Assembly (NCBI GenBank): GCA_029265085.1
Contig: JAJUJY010000024.1
Location: 1 to 38,076, forward strand
DNA length: 38,076 nucleotides
From: Chloroflexota bacterium
Lineage (GTDB): Bacteria > Chloroflexota > Anaerolineae > Anaerolineales > Anaerolineaceae
Direction: 5' to 3'
Below, piece after piece: positions 16,526 through 25,218 of this stretch; positions within the stretch are counted from its first letter, which is position 1; each line of letters opens with the position of its first letter. Under the pieces are notes generated by a model. The model searched no databases and was not told where the DNA came from. It worked only from the letters and a program-made list of their open reading frames with translations. Made by a program: the position numbers and the translations under genes.

Positions 16526-19204
16526 TTAGAGGATACCCAACTCGCGGGCGCGGGCTGCTGCCTCGGTGCGGTTTTCAACCTGGAGTTTGGTAAAAATCCG
16601 CAGGTTATGCCCCTTGACCGTACTGAGCGCCAGATATAGGCGCTGGCTGATTTCTGCGTTGGAATGTCCCGCGGCAATCAGGCGCAGGATTTCGATTTCG
16701 CGGTCTGTGAGTGGTTCGATTAATTTGGATTGCTGATGGTTGATTTTGGAATGAAGCCCATCTTCCATGGATTGCGGGAAAAAATTCAAAATACGATTCA
16801 CATATCCAAACAAAGGGTGGTCTCGGGATGCAAGCGCTAATCGAAAATCAGTAATCAATGATTGCATCGCTTGACCCTCATCAACAAAAATGCGGATGTA
16901 GCCCTCGGGCACAGTTACTGTCAGTGCACGTTCCAAAGCAGCAATAGCTTGAGGCCGGTTGCGCTGTGCCTGATGGACAAGCGCCTGCGTTAATAGAATT
17001 TCGATCACGCTTCCTGTCCGTTTTTGTGATTCGGCTAAGGCCAGCAAGCGGTTAAGCAATTCATAAACCCCAGCGAAAGAACCTTCAGCCAACCGAACCC
17101 GTGCCAGGGTGAGGTGTTCGTACTCTTCCAGATATTTCACTTCATCTGTGACCGAGAGTCCGCGTTCTTGCACCCAGGCTTGAGCTTTTTCTAATCGTCC
17201 TTGTCTGAGGTAGATGCGCGCCTTGTGAGCCGCGATCGGTTGCAGGATGGGAATGGGGTTTTTGATATAGCCTGTCTGGGCGTTGTCCATGCATTGAAGC
17301 GCGGCATCCCATTCCCCATCCGATTCTTTGAGGCGAGCCTGGGCCAAATTCCAACGATGAGGCCAATCCACCAGAGTCGTCTGCTGACCCAGGTCCGCGG
17401 CAATTCGCATAGATTTCGCAAACGCAGCATCATCGCCACGTTCGTAAGCGAGCATTGCTAATCCCAAATGGTGATGAGCGGTAATTGCATCCGCCTCCTG
17501 ACCAAATGCCTCAGCCATTTGGATGGTTTGGTGAAGGGCTTTTTCTGCATCTCTCAAGCGGCCCAAAGAAACTTGCATATCTGCCACAACAAAGACGCTG
17601 GCAATCACATACATTTGATTGCCCATTTTTTGCATATCATCCCTCCAGATATGCATGGCTTGCAGCGAGGCCTCCACGTCACCAGCAGCCCAATGGGTAA
17701 AACCGATTGTGATGGCGGCCTGGGCACGAATCAAAAGGTCGGCTTCGGGAGCGAGTTGAATGGCTAGCCTGGCATACTTTACTGTTTCGGTCAGGTCACC
17801 TTCGTTCTGGGTGTTCCCCGCACGAATCAGGGCAATAGTCCCAGGTATGGACTTGTATTCCTCCTGATCCTGGATCCCAACCAATGCACGCTCGGCGTAT
17901 TGCAAGTAGGATTCACTTGGCTCCAACTCGCCAATATCTGAATATGCCCACCCAATTTGGACGCACAACCAGGGGCGGGCATAAACCGCTGCGTTAGGCA
18001 GTTTATTTACCCACCCAAGCCAGGCTGTAGTTTGGAAATTGCGTTCCATTCCCTGCCAGGCTGCTTCAGCCAGACGCGCTGCCCGTTCAGAATCGCCGGC
18101 CGCGAGGGCGTGTTGAAAGGCTGGTCCAAGGTCAGCGTTTGCCTCATACCATGCGCTGGCGCGGATATGGTATTCGGGAATATCACGCGGTTTGCCAAGA
18201 CGCTGGCGCAACAGATCGCCGAACAAATGGTGATAGCGAAACCAGCGCCGTTCATTATCTAGAGAAACAATAAACAAATTGGAGCGTTCAAGAAACTCAA
18301 GTGTAGATTGTCCGGCAGCCGATGGATCAAGCAGAATAGCATCACAAAGAGGGCCGCACATGCGGTCGAGAATGGAGGTGTGCAGAAGAAATGTCTGGAT
18401 ATTTTCGGGCTGGTGTTGAAGCACTTCTTCCAATAAATAATCCAGCACGAAGTGGTGGCTGCCGGTAAACGACTGGATAAAGTTCGCGGGATCTTCCCGG
18501 CCTTGCATGGAGAGTGCTGCCAATTGCAAACCTGCGATCCAACCCTCAGTGCGGGACTCTAGTGCGGCGATGTCTTTCTCCGAGAGATTTAGCCCCATTA
18601 CGTGATTGAGGAATTCGGCAGCTTCGGTGGGGGTGAAGCGCAGGTCGGCGGCACGCAACTCGATCAGTTGGCTCCGGGCGCGCAGGCGGGCCAGCGGCAG
18701 CGATGGATCTTCGCGCGTGGTGATGACCAGGTGCATCTGCGGCGGCAGGTGTTCAATGAGAAAAGCCAACGTTTGATCGACCGGCCGGGAATCGATTGAG
18801 TGATAGTCATCCAGAACGAGTAGAAAGTTCCCGGGGATGGCGGCGGTTTCGTTGAGCAGGGTGGTCAAGACCCTTTCGATCTGCAGTGGTTCAGGGGATT
18901 GGAGCAATGCCTGTACCCCCTTGCCGAGTCCTGGCTGGATCGTCTGCAGCGCAGCTACCAGATAGGTGATAAATCGTGCCGGATCACCATCTTCTTCATC
19001 CAGCGACAACCACGCAGCCGGTTGCTGGCAGCCAGCAATCCACTCACTGACCAGGGTGGTCTTGCCGAAGCCAGCGGGAGCAGACACAAGGGTCAGTTTA
19101 CAGTGCTGCCCCTTATTTAACTGCTCAACAAGGTGTGGGCGTAAAACCACTTTTGGCCGGGATGGTGGAGTATAAAGCTTTGTGTCTAAAATCAGCGTAG
19201 GCAT
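16526..19204 (-). CDS. MalT-like LuxR-family transcriptional regulator (STAND ATPase)
   Basis: This is an 892-residue regulator of the large MalT/LAL type. It has an N-terminal YTPPSRPKVVLRPHL segment and Walker A APAGFGKTT (residues 42-50). Walker B is LLVLDDYH (128-135), followed by the sensor segment LVITTREDPSLPLARLRAR. Next comes GWIAGLQLAALSM and the winged region with RYHHLFGDLLRQRL. TPR-like helices span about 380-760. The C-terminal LuxR helix-turn-helix is at about 825-885 (LTDREIEILRLIAAGHSNAE, then STVKGHNLRIFTKL). Such proteins activate transcription after binding an inducer and ATP. The group of small genes downstream on the same strand is the obvious candidate target. A TATAAT (complement of 19215-19220) is about 10 bases before the ATG and no ribosome site is present, so the mRNA may be almost leaderless. 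Confidence 0.92.
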   Translation of the reverse strand: MPTLILDTKLYTPPSRPKVVLRPHLVEQLNKGQHCKLTLVSAPAGFGKTTLVSEWIAGCQQPAAWLSLDEEDGDPARFITYLVAALQTIQPGLGKGVQALLQSPEPLQIERVLTTLLNETAAIPGNFLLVLDDYHSIDSRPVDQTLAFLIEHLPPQMHLVITTREDPSLPLARLRARSQLIELRAADLRFTPTEAAEFLNHVMGLNLSEKDIAALESRTEGWIAGLQLAALSMQGREDPANFIQSFTGSHHFVLDYLLEEVLQHQPENIQTFLLHTSILDRMCGPLCDAILLDPSAAGQSTLEFLERSNLFIVSLDNERRWFRYHHLFGDLLRQRLGKPRDIPEYHIRASAWYEANADLGPAFQHALAAGDSERAARLAEAAWQGMERNFQTTAWLGWVNKLPNAAVYARPWLCVQIGWAYSDIGELEPSESYLQYAERALVGIQDQEEYKSIPGTIALIRAGNTQNEGDLTETVKYARLAIQLAPEADLLIRAQAAITIGFTHWAAGDVEASLQAMHIWRDDMQKMGNQMYVIASVFVVADMQVSLGRLRDAEKALHQTIQMAEAFGQEADAITAHHHLGLAMLAYERGDDAAFAKSMRIAADLGQQTTLVDWPHRWNLAQARLKESDGEWDAALQCMDNAQTGYIKNPIPILQPIAAHKARIYLRQGRLEKAQAWVQERGLSVTDEVKYLEEYEHLTLARVRLAEGSFAGVYELLNRLLALAESQKRTGSVIEILLTQALVHQAQRNRPQAIAALERALTVTVPEGYIRIFVDEGQAMQSLITDFRLALASRDHPLFGYVNRILNFFPQSMEDGLHSKINHQQSKLIEPLTDREIEILRLIAAGHSNAEISQRLYLALSTVKGHNLRIFTKLQVENRTEAAARARELGIL

Positions 19205-19214
19205 TTTGAAATCA

Positions 19215-19268
19215 ATTATACATCGCGAAAATTTTCAAGGGATATCCGATTGACCAAAGATATTTGGT
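19215..19268 (-). promoter_or_regulatory. Candidate promoter and dyad upstream of the LuxR gene
   Basis: On the minus strand a perfect TATAAT lies at 19220-19215. No good -35 was found at normal spacing, as expected for an activated promoter. A 16-base dyad, ACCAAA-GATA-TTTGGT (19253-19268), is centred about 43 bases from the -10 and could be an activator site. It lies in the intergenic region shared with the divergent lipoprotein gene. Confidence 0.35.
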
Positions 19269-19377
19269 GTCTGCCTTGCGATTTTATAGATGGCTGGTCT
19301 ATAATCAAGTTCTTCGAGTTAGTCGTAATTGTTTATCAAAATTAGTAAATTTATCTGTGCTAACGAGAATCAGTAAA

Positions 19378-20598
19378 ATGTGCCGTTCTTCTCTCACTGG
19401 TTTATTAATCCTATTGTCATTTGTTTGGTTGGCTGGCTGCTCATCGTTGTCAGCAGCCTTCCCATCCGCATCACTTTCCACACAAACGCAGACAGTCTCA
19501 CCCGTACCATCCACGCCAACGAAACCAGTTCCCACGCCAACAGATATTCTTCCAGTTACCCAACCTTCACTGACGCCTACCCTGGCGGCTCCTATGAAAA
19601 TTCGCCAGGCCTGGTTCTATAAACCCCCTCAAACCGGATTAGAAAATTTACCAGCCAATTATGAATTCTTCATCCTGACACATAATGATGAGGCTGCCCG
19701 TGACCGGTTGAAAGCGCTTGGTGTTCAAACACCCGTTTTGCAATATCTATTGATGAATGAGATTATGGATCCTGGTGGTTGTGATAAACCGCCGCGTAAT
19801 GATCAGGTGGCTTTTAAACCCGGCGATTATTGCTGGATTCAAAATAATTATCCGGATTGGTTTCTCACTGGGCAAAATGGTCAGGTTTTAGGTCAGGGGC
19901 AATATGATATGATGGATGCCGGCAACGATGGCTGGCGCAAGTTCTGGATGGAGAGGGCGACCCTTCTCCAGGAAAGTTATCAGTGGGATGGTGTTTTCCT
20001 GGATAACGTCGAGGCCAGTCTCTCAAAAATGGTTGAGTGGGGCACGCTCCCTGCGGCTTATCCGGACGATGCCACCTATCAGGCTGCCATTGAAAATGAA
20101 TTGAAAGAGCTGTATACCGGATATTTCCATCCCAATGGCCGTCCTGTCTTCGCGAATATTATCGCGATTAATGATCCACAGGTCTGGCTGCGCTATCTTC
20201 AATACCTGGATGGTGCCATGTTGGAAAATTTTGCCACAGGCTGGCCTGGCGAGACTGGATTATCTCTGCGCGAATGGGAACAACAGATGCAAATGGTTAC
20301 CCAGGCGCAGGCGCTTGGAAAAACAGTGATTCTAGTCGCGCAAGGAGACCGCTATGACAAACCGCGCCAGGAGTTTGCGCTGGCTTCTTACTTGCTGGTG
20401 AATGACGGCCTGGCTTATTTCCGCTATACCAATCATTCGGTCTATGAAGAGGATTGGGCCTATGCCAATCAAAACCTGGATCTCGGGGCACCGCTTGGAG
20501 TGCGCTACCGTGTTGGACAGTCCTGGCGAAGAGATTTTTCCAACGGATTCGTGGTTGTTGATCCGGTCACACGGACAGCCGCAATTACAATTTATTGA
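19378..20598 (+). CDS. Lipoprotein with a putative glycoside-hydrolase (GHL15/GH114-like) barrel
   Basis: A 406-residue lipoprotein from the ATG at 19378; an upstream start at 19264 would put a cleavable signal in the middle of the chain. The lipobox LAGC gives Cys21. A Pro/Thr/Ser linker spans about 22-70. The rest has a TIM-barrel pattern of putative glycosidases: YEFFILTHNDEAARDRLKAL, then WDGVFLDNVE with Asp209 and Glu212 as candidate acidic residues, later DGAMLENFATGW and GKTVILVAQG. I recall this pattern from the GHL15 hypothetical glycosidase family and from the PelA-type GH114 relatives, but the exact family is uncertain. It is convergent with the exopolysaccharide operon and overlaps its last gene by 14 bases. 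A role in trimming the polymer at the cell surface is plausible. Confidence 0.7.
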   Translation: MCRSSLTGLLILLSFVWLAGCSSLSAAFPSASLSTQTQTVSPVPSTPTKPVPTPTDILPVTQPSLTPTLAAPMKIRQAWFYKPPQTGLENLPANYEFFILTHNDEAARDRLKALGVQTPVLQYLLMNEIMDPGGCDKPPRNDQVAFKPGDYCWIQNNYPDWFLTGQNGQVLGQGQYDMMDAGNDGWRKFWMERATLLQESYQWDGVFLDNVEASLSKMVEWGTLPAAYPDDATYQAAIENELKELYTGYFHPNGRPVFANIIAINDPQVWLRYLQYLDGAMLENFATGWPGETGLSLREWEQQMQMVTQAQALGKTVILVAQGDRYDKPRQEFALASYLLVNDGLAYFRYTNHSVYEEDWAYANQNLDLGAPLGVRYRVGQSWRRDFSNGFVVVDPVTRTAAITIY

Positions 20599-21727
20599 TT
20601 TGTGAGGTTGCCGCTAAACAGGGCAGGATATTTTGGCGAATTAAACGACCTGTATTTTCCCAGTTATAGCGTTCCAGGTAAATTTCACGGCTCTTTTTGC
20701 CAAAGGTTTCGCATTTTATTGGGTTTTCTAACAGGCTAATTAAGGCGTTTGCCAACCCGCGTATATCCCCTGGCGTAACCAGATATCCATTCTCCCCTTC
20801 CGTGACAAAATCTGGGATAGCTCCCAGGTTTGTGGCCACAATTGGTAGATGATTTTGCATGGCTTCAATAAATGCTACTCCAAAGGCTTCATTTTTAGTG
20901 GGCAGGCAGAACACCGAAGCCTGTGCGTAATAGGCTGGTAATTCGGTTACCGGAATGAATCCCAACACCTGTACCTGTGGCAAATCAATTTTGGGTGAGC
21001 CGCCAATGATGGTCAACGTAGCATCTGGGCATTGTTCCAACACCAGGCGGAATGCCTGCTCCAGATCGGGCCCGCCTTTCCGCTGCCAATCTACTCCTAC
21101 AAACAGGATATTTTTCCGCGAGTACCGGACCTTATCAGCCTGAACCGATTGGGCGGAGGTGTTGCTGCCCGCATATACACACACTGCTTTTTCCGGTGGA
21201 CATTGGTAGTCTTCGAGTAATGATTTTCGGATGTAATTGCTGCGTACAAAAATTAGGTCTGTGTGGTCGTAAATCGATTTTTCCAATTCAATCCATGCCG
21301 GGGTATATAACGTAAGCGGGTCAAATCCAGGGTATGCCCGGTTGGCCAAATTTGTCCGGTCGGTATAGAGAAAATGAGGAATCCCGGGTTGGCTGGCATC
21401 AAATAATGACTGCAATTGGAATGTGAATGCGTATTCCTTGGCTTTCTTATTAAAGTAACTTGATATTATGCGCCGAACCTCACGGAACAGGTATGGTGTA
21501 GCCACCACAAACTCGCTGTGAGTGCGCTTACCACGTAAAATATCCCCTCCATAATGCCGTGCGACCGCAAGCTCATTTAGTGCCATGATGTCTGGACGGC
21601 GTTTGAGCATTTTTCCAATCCCAACCGGTTCAACCTCGTACTCCGGAAACGCTTCCGCCAACATGCGTTCAACGCTTTGGCGAATGGGCGGCTTTTTCCA
21701 GATATAGACAAAAGCAATTTTTTTCAT
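20585..21727 (-). CDS. Glycosyltransferase family 4 (GT-B)
   Basis: A 380-residue retaining glycosyltransferase. The C-terminal Rossmann domain has NILFVGVDWQRKGGPDLEQA and the donor-binding EX7E motif in KNEAFGVAFIEAMQ (about residue 280). The N-terminal domain is less usual: it begins MKKIAFVYIWKKPP and lacks the GG loop seen in many GT4 members. Its start shares ATGA with the stop of the deacetylase gene (21724-21727), so translation is probably coupled. It is the last gene of the exopolysaccharide operon and likely adds a sugar to the repeat unit. Confidence 0.88.
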   Translation of the reverse strand: MKKIAFVYIWKKPPIRQSVERMLAEAFPEYEVEPVGIGKMLKRRPDIMALNELAVARHYGGDILRGKRTHSEFVVATPYLFREVRRIISSYFNKKAKEYAFTFQLQSLFDASQPGIPHFLYTDRTNLANRAYPGFDPLTLYTPAWIELEKSIYDHTDLIFVRSNYIRKSLLEDYQCPPEKAVCVYAGSNTSAQSVQADKVRYSRKNILFVGVDWQRKGGPDLEQAFRLVLEQCPDATLTIIGGSPKIDLPQVQVLGFIPVTELPAYYAQASVFCLPTKNEAFGVAFIEAMQNHLPIVATNLGAIPDFVTEGENGYLVTPGDIRGLANALISLLENPIKCETFGKKSREIYLERYNWENTGRLIRQNILPCLAATSQINKL

Positions 21728-22758
21728 CCGTGTTTTCTTTGCTTGGATTGAATTTTGTCAAACAAGGGTGTCATGCGTAAATGGAAATGACCAATGGATA
21801 ACCTAGACCATGTTCCAAGGCGAGGAAGATAATCCCGTGAGTCACGCTCCAGATCGGCTCGCCCTGCCTGCATGGTGAATGCCAACTGGTATCCCTCTTC
21901 GCGAATTACCTGCCTGGCTTCTGGACTGATCGCTTCTTCCACGCCATCTGGGTAAGCAAAGACGGGTAGATCTGTTCCTAATTCTGATCGGATGATTGCT
22001 CTGGATTGGCGAATTTCCTGGCGGATTGGGTCGATTGGAAGTTGGCCTAATATGGGATGGGTATGGGTATGGGCAGCAAGATCTGCCCCCCGGCGAGAAA
22101 CCTGGCGTAACTCATCCCAATCGAGCGTGTGGCGCGAAGTATTTCCTTGTAAGTCTGTGCCTGCTTTTTCCAGGGATTCTGCGTACAGCAGATCCAGCCA
22201 GCGGATTTCTTCCTGAAAATCAGCATATTTTATGGATTGGGAAATATGTTCCAGGGCAGCTCTGCGTTTTTGAGGCGTGGTGAGTGTTAACTGCTCACCG
22301 TCCTTTGTCCAGATCTTTTCTCGTCCTGATCGGTAAATGATCTGGTACAACTTGTCCCACCAGAATATACCCTGTCCTACATAGGCTGTTGGGACAAATA
22401 ACAAGGGACGTATCCCAAACTGATTGCAAATCGGCAGAATTGTTTCCTGAAAATCCTGGTATCCGTCATCCACTGTCACCAACACTGCCTGGCGAGGTAA
22501 CTTTTTTCCGCCATTAACTGCTTCAAGAACGGCCTCAATTCCCACCGGTTGGTAGCAGCGTTGGACCAAGGCCATTTGCTGTGCAAATTGGGCTGGCGAC
22601 GTATTAATCAAATCAGGATTTAGCCACGGACGATGATCCGGTGTGTCCACCCGGTGATAGGTTAATACATAGACTTGGCTGCCCGTATTGCGCCCGGCGT
22701 ATTGCATCAAACGAGCGCCGCCGCTCTTTTCTGCCAGTGAATAAATCAGGCTGGCCAT
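21724..22758 (-). CDS. Polysaccharide deacetylase (NodB-like, CE4)
   Basis: A 344-residue protein from the ATG at 22758. The metal-site motif VTVDDGYQDF puts the Asp pair at 97-98, HTHTHPIL gives His230 and His234, and FAYPDG is the third conserved motif. CE4 enzymes remove N-acetyl groups from polysaccharides, as PgaB/IcaB do for poly-GlcNAc. No signal peptide is seen, so it may act on cytoplasmic or lipid-linked intermediates, or the true start differs. The upstream in-frame ATGs (22818/22815) have no ribosome site. The start at 22758 has AGGAAAGGAAAG, but this lies in one arm of a perfect 15-bp hairpin. The gene follows the BcsB-like gene closely. Confidence 0.85.
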   Translation of the reverse strand: MASLIYSLAEKSGGARLMQYAGRNTGSQVYVLTYHRVDTPDHRPWLNPDLINTSPAQFAQQMALVQRCYQPVGIEAVLEAVNGGKKLPRQAVLVTVDDGYQDFQETILPICNQFGIRPLLFVPTAYVGQGIFWWDKLYQIIYRSGREKIWTKDGEQLTLTTPQKRRAALEHISQSIKYADFQEEIRWLDLLYAESLEKAGTDLQGNTSRHTLDWDELRQVSRRGADLAAHTHTHPILGQLPIDPIRQEIRQSRAIIRSELGTDLPVFAYPDGVEEAISPEARQVIREEGYQLAFTMQAGRADLERDSRDYLPRLGTWSRLSIGHFHLRMTPLFDKIQSKQRKHG

Positions 22759-22792
22759 CTTTCCTTTCCTCTTGGTTGAAAGGAAAGATGGC
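22754..22792 (-). promoter_or_regulatory. Hairpin masking the ribosome site and start codon of the deacetylase gene
   Basis: Bases 22754-22768 and 22778-22792 are perfect 15-base inverted repeats with a 9-base loop. In the minus-strand mRNA the 3' arm... reading 5' to 3', the arm from 22768 to 22754 holds GAAAGGAAAG and the ATG at 22758-22756. If folded, it would block initiation. This looks like translational control of the deacetylase relative to the other operon genes. Confidence 0.6.
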
Positions 22793-22827
22793 TCATGTTT
22801 CGCAGTAGGGTGCATCATAGCGGTGAA

Positions 22828-25104
22828 TTATTTTTTCTTGCGAGTAAAAGCCACCACACCCAGGCCAACGAAAGTTGCCAGGATCAAGCCTGTTGTTGTC
22901 AGGATGGTCGGTCCCAGCCAGAGTGGGCGACTTTCAGGCACAACGGTAGCCTGGATAATTTGCGGGGATTCGGTTACTGGAGTAGATTCTACTGGCACAA
23001 CAGTCGCCGAAATATTTCCGGTGCCAACCTGTAATCTTGAATCGCTGATTAATACCTGGCTGCCGTTCACTACTGCAAAATCACCACCCAATTGACTGCG
23101 CAAGGCGGGTGTTGTCAATGCAGATGCGGCCATCGTCAACCCATCCGGATTGCTGCCTAATACTGCCAGTATCGTCCGTTCAGGCTGCCATGGAGATGCC
23201 AATAATTCCAGGTAGCCAATTGTTGCTTCCGGCGGCAAATTATACACCACTCGGAAAGCGCGTTCTGTGGCGAGATTACTCCCAGCCTCAAAAGGAGCTG
23301 GCAAATTTGGATTTAATTCTGAAATCACGGGTAAATTGGATGCCTGCCCAACAATTAGTAAATCTTGTGATTGGCGCACATCCTCTGTGATTGCGTCACC
23401 CATTACAACTGAGAGTTCGACCAATGCACCAGTTGACCGCCTTCCAAGGTCCATAGCAATTTGTGCTGCTGTTTTCCAGGCTGCTGGCTGGTCTGCAGGG
23501 ATTACAAAAGTAGTAGTTTTTAAAGTTGGAGACGAAAGGAAGGGATAGGGGTAATGGCCTAAGTTTGCCATTGGCTTTGTCATGGTTGCCGCAGATTCAA
23601 GCGGCAAATGCAGTAATGAAGCTGAACTAAAGATCGCCCACAAATTGTCTTGCGCAAACAACGAACAGTTATCCATGGGTTCTAAATTCACTTCGATTGT
23701 GAGCGCATTCGTACCCTGTTTCACCAGGTCAGCCGGGATGCTGATTTGTGTAGTGGCGTTACTGGCAGAATCTTTTGAAAGGTTTTGGCTGCCAATCGTT
23801 TCTCCATTGAGATAAACCGTCAAACCGGAGGTGTTCAGATCAAGCAGCCCGGAATGGTTGTAATCCAGTTTTAGATAAGAACCTTCATTCGCGGATTGTC
23901 CTGCCGGAACCGTAAAGATAATATCCGTTGACTGCAGCCCTACACCATCCAACCGAACCGAGCTGTATCCCAGATCGTTCAAGTTCCGATCGTCTGCGAC
24001 GGATGCAATTTCAATGCTTTGTAATACATCTTTAACCAGCGTTAAAGCCGGTGAACTGCCAGGACGCAGGGTGCCTGAACTCACGGCTTGAGCCGCCTTG
24101 ATAACAGCCAGGTCTGAATTTCCACCCACTACCAGGACCACATTAGATGGATTCCAGGGGGAAACCGCCACCTGCACAATGCCGTCATCCGGGTTCGCGT
24201 CTTTTGCAGCAAACTGCTTTCCGTCATTGGGGGCTGGCAAGGCTACCTCTTTGAGTAGAGGTAATACGGCAGCCTTGCCAACAAAAATCAGGTTAGACGA
24301 AGATAGCATATCAACAGTAACCTGACTGGAATTTAGCAAATCAAGCGAGAGATTACCCAGTGTCATTCTGCCAAAACCCGCAGCGGTCGTCAATGCAGCC
24401 TGTAATTCATTAGCGGTTGGCTGGTCGGGGATAATGACTAAAGCTGGAATTGGAGCAAAGCTGGAACGCAAATAAAACGGCTTGGGAAGTACGGCCAGGT
24501 TGGTGTCGGGTGTTTTATAGGTGTGGGGTAAGAATATGGATGAAGTTGATTTGACAATCACATCTGTTCGCCCGTCATCCTGGCAATCGGTTCCCGCGTT
24601 TAAGAACAAACGAATTTCTTGCCGCCCATCTTGCCGAGAACTTTTCATTGCCCAGGAGGGAATTTCGAATGTGTATGTGTTCTCCCCCGTCCAGGATAAC
24701 CCAACCTGGAAACTGGCATTCCCGTTATACGTAACGTACAGGATACCATTCGAGTATGTTGGTGCTTCTCCCCCCGCAGGTACCTTTCCAGGGGTGAAAG
24801 ATGGACTTAGTGTCAATTGAATGATTGCACCTTCACTCAACTGCCAATCATTGGGCGTGCTGAAATAAATAGCCATCGAGTCGTACGGACCGTAGAGGAA
24901 CGTATCCGTTAATCCAAGCTGCCCAAATGTGATTATGGACTCGGTTGGCAAGGTGTTTATTGCCGGAGCGGGAGCAGTGGTCGGGGTTGTTTGCGCCAGA
25001 GCCTGAGCATGGGCTGGCGAAATGCCAATGCTCAGTGGGAAAACAAAAGCGATCATCCCTGCCAGGATCAAAAAACTGATGAAAATGGAAAAAGTTTTCT
25101 TCAT
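22828..25104 (-). CDS. BcsB-like cellulose synthase accessory protein
   Basis: A 758-residue exported protein. The signal peptide ends at about residue 34 (SPAHAQA) and a C-terminal helix at about 732-753 is followed by RKKK, which anchors it with the bulk outside. The body has the BcsB pattern of paired carbohydrate-binding and flavodoxin-like repeats: PFYLRSSFAPIPALVIIPDQ, then LIFVGKAAVLPLLKE and WNPSNVVLVVGGNSDLAVIK, and again later LLIVGQASNLPVISE and WQPERTILAVLGSNPDGLTM. BcsB guides the nascent glucan out of the membrane and is needed for BcsA activity. Here the neighbouring GT2 gene (25219-26430) is the natural partner, 114 bases upstream in the operon. No ribosome site is seen before the ATG. 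Confidence 0.85.
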   Translation of the reverse strand: MKKTFSIFISFLILAGMIAFVFPLSIGISPAHAQALAQTTPTTAPAPAINTLPTESIITFGQLGLTDTFLYGPYDSMAIYFSTPNDWQLSEGAIIQLTLSPSFTPGKVPAGGEAPTYSNGILYVTYNGNASFQVGLSWTGENTYTFEIPSWAMKSSRQDGRQEIRLFLNAGTDCQDDGRTDVIVKSTSSIFLPHTYKTPDTNLAVLPKPFYLRSSFAPIPALVIIPDQPTANELQAALTTAAGFGRMTLGNLSLDLLNSSQVTVDMLSSSNLIFVGKAAVLPLLKEVALPAPNDGKQFAAKDANPDDGIVQVAVSPWNPSNVVLVVGGNSDLAVIKAAQAVSSGTLRPGSSPALTLVKDVLQSIEIASVADDRNLNDLGYSSVRLDGVGLQSTDIIFTVPAGQSANEGSYLKLDYNHSGLLDLNTSGLTVYLNGETIGSQNLSKDSASNATTQISIPADLVKQGTNALTIEVNLEPMDNCSLFAQDNLWAIFSSASLLHLPLESAATMTKPMANLGHYPYPFLSSPTLKTTTFVIPADQPAAWKTAAQIAMDLGRRSTGALVELSVVMGDAITEDVRQSQDLLIVGQASNLPVISELNPNLPAPFEAGSNLATERAFRVVYNLPPEATIGYLELLASPWQPERTILAVLGSNPDGLTMAASALTTPALRSQLGGDFAVVNGSQVLISDSRLQVGTGNISATVVPVESTPVTESPQIIQATVVPESRPLWLGPTILTTTGLILATFVGLGVVAFTRKKK

Positions 25105-25218
25105 GGGTCGTTGCGCGTCCGGATCAGGATTTTCCGAAACGCTCCTCCTTTCGATGGATCAAAATGGATTTCAAAGGTTCTGAATAAGCATGGTTGATGA
25201 TGCGATAAAACATAATAA

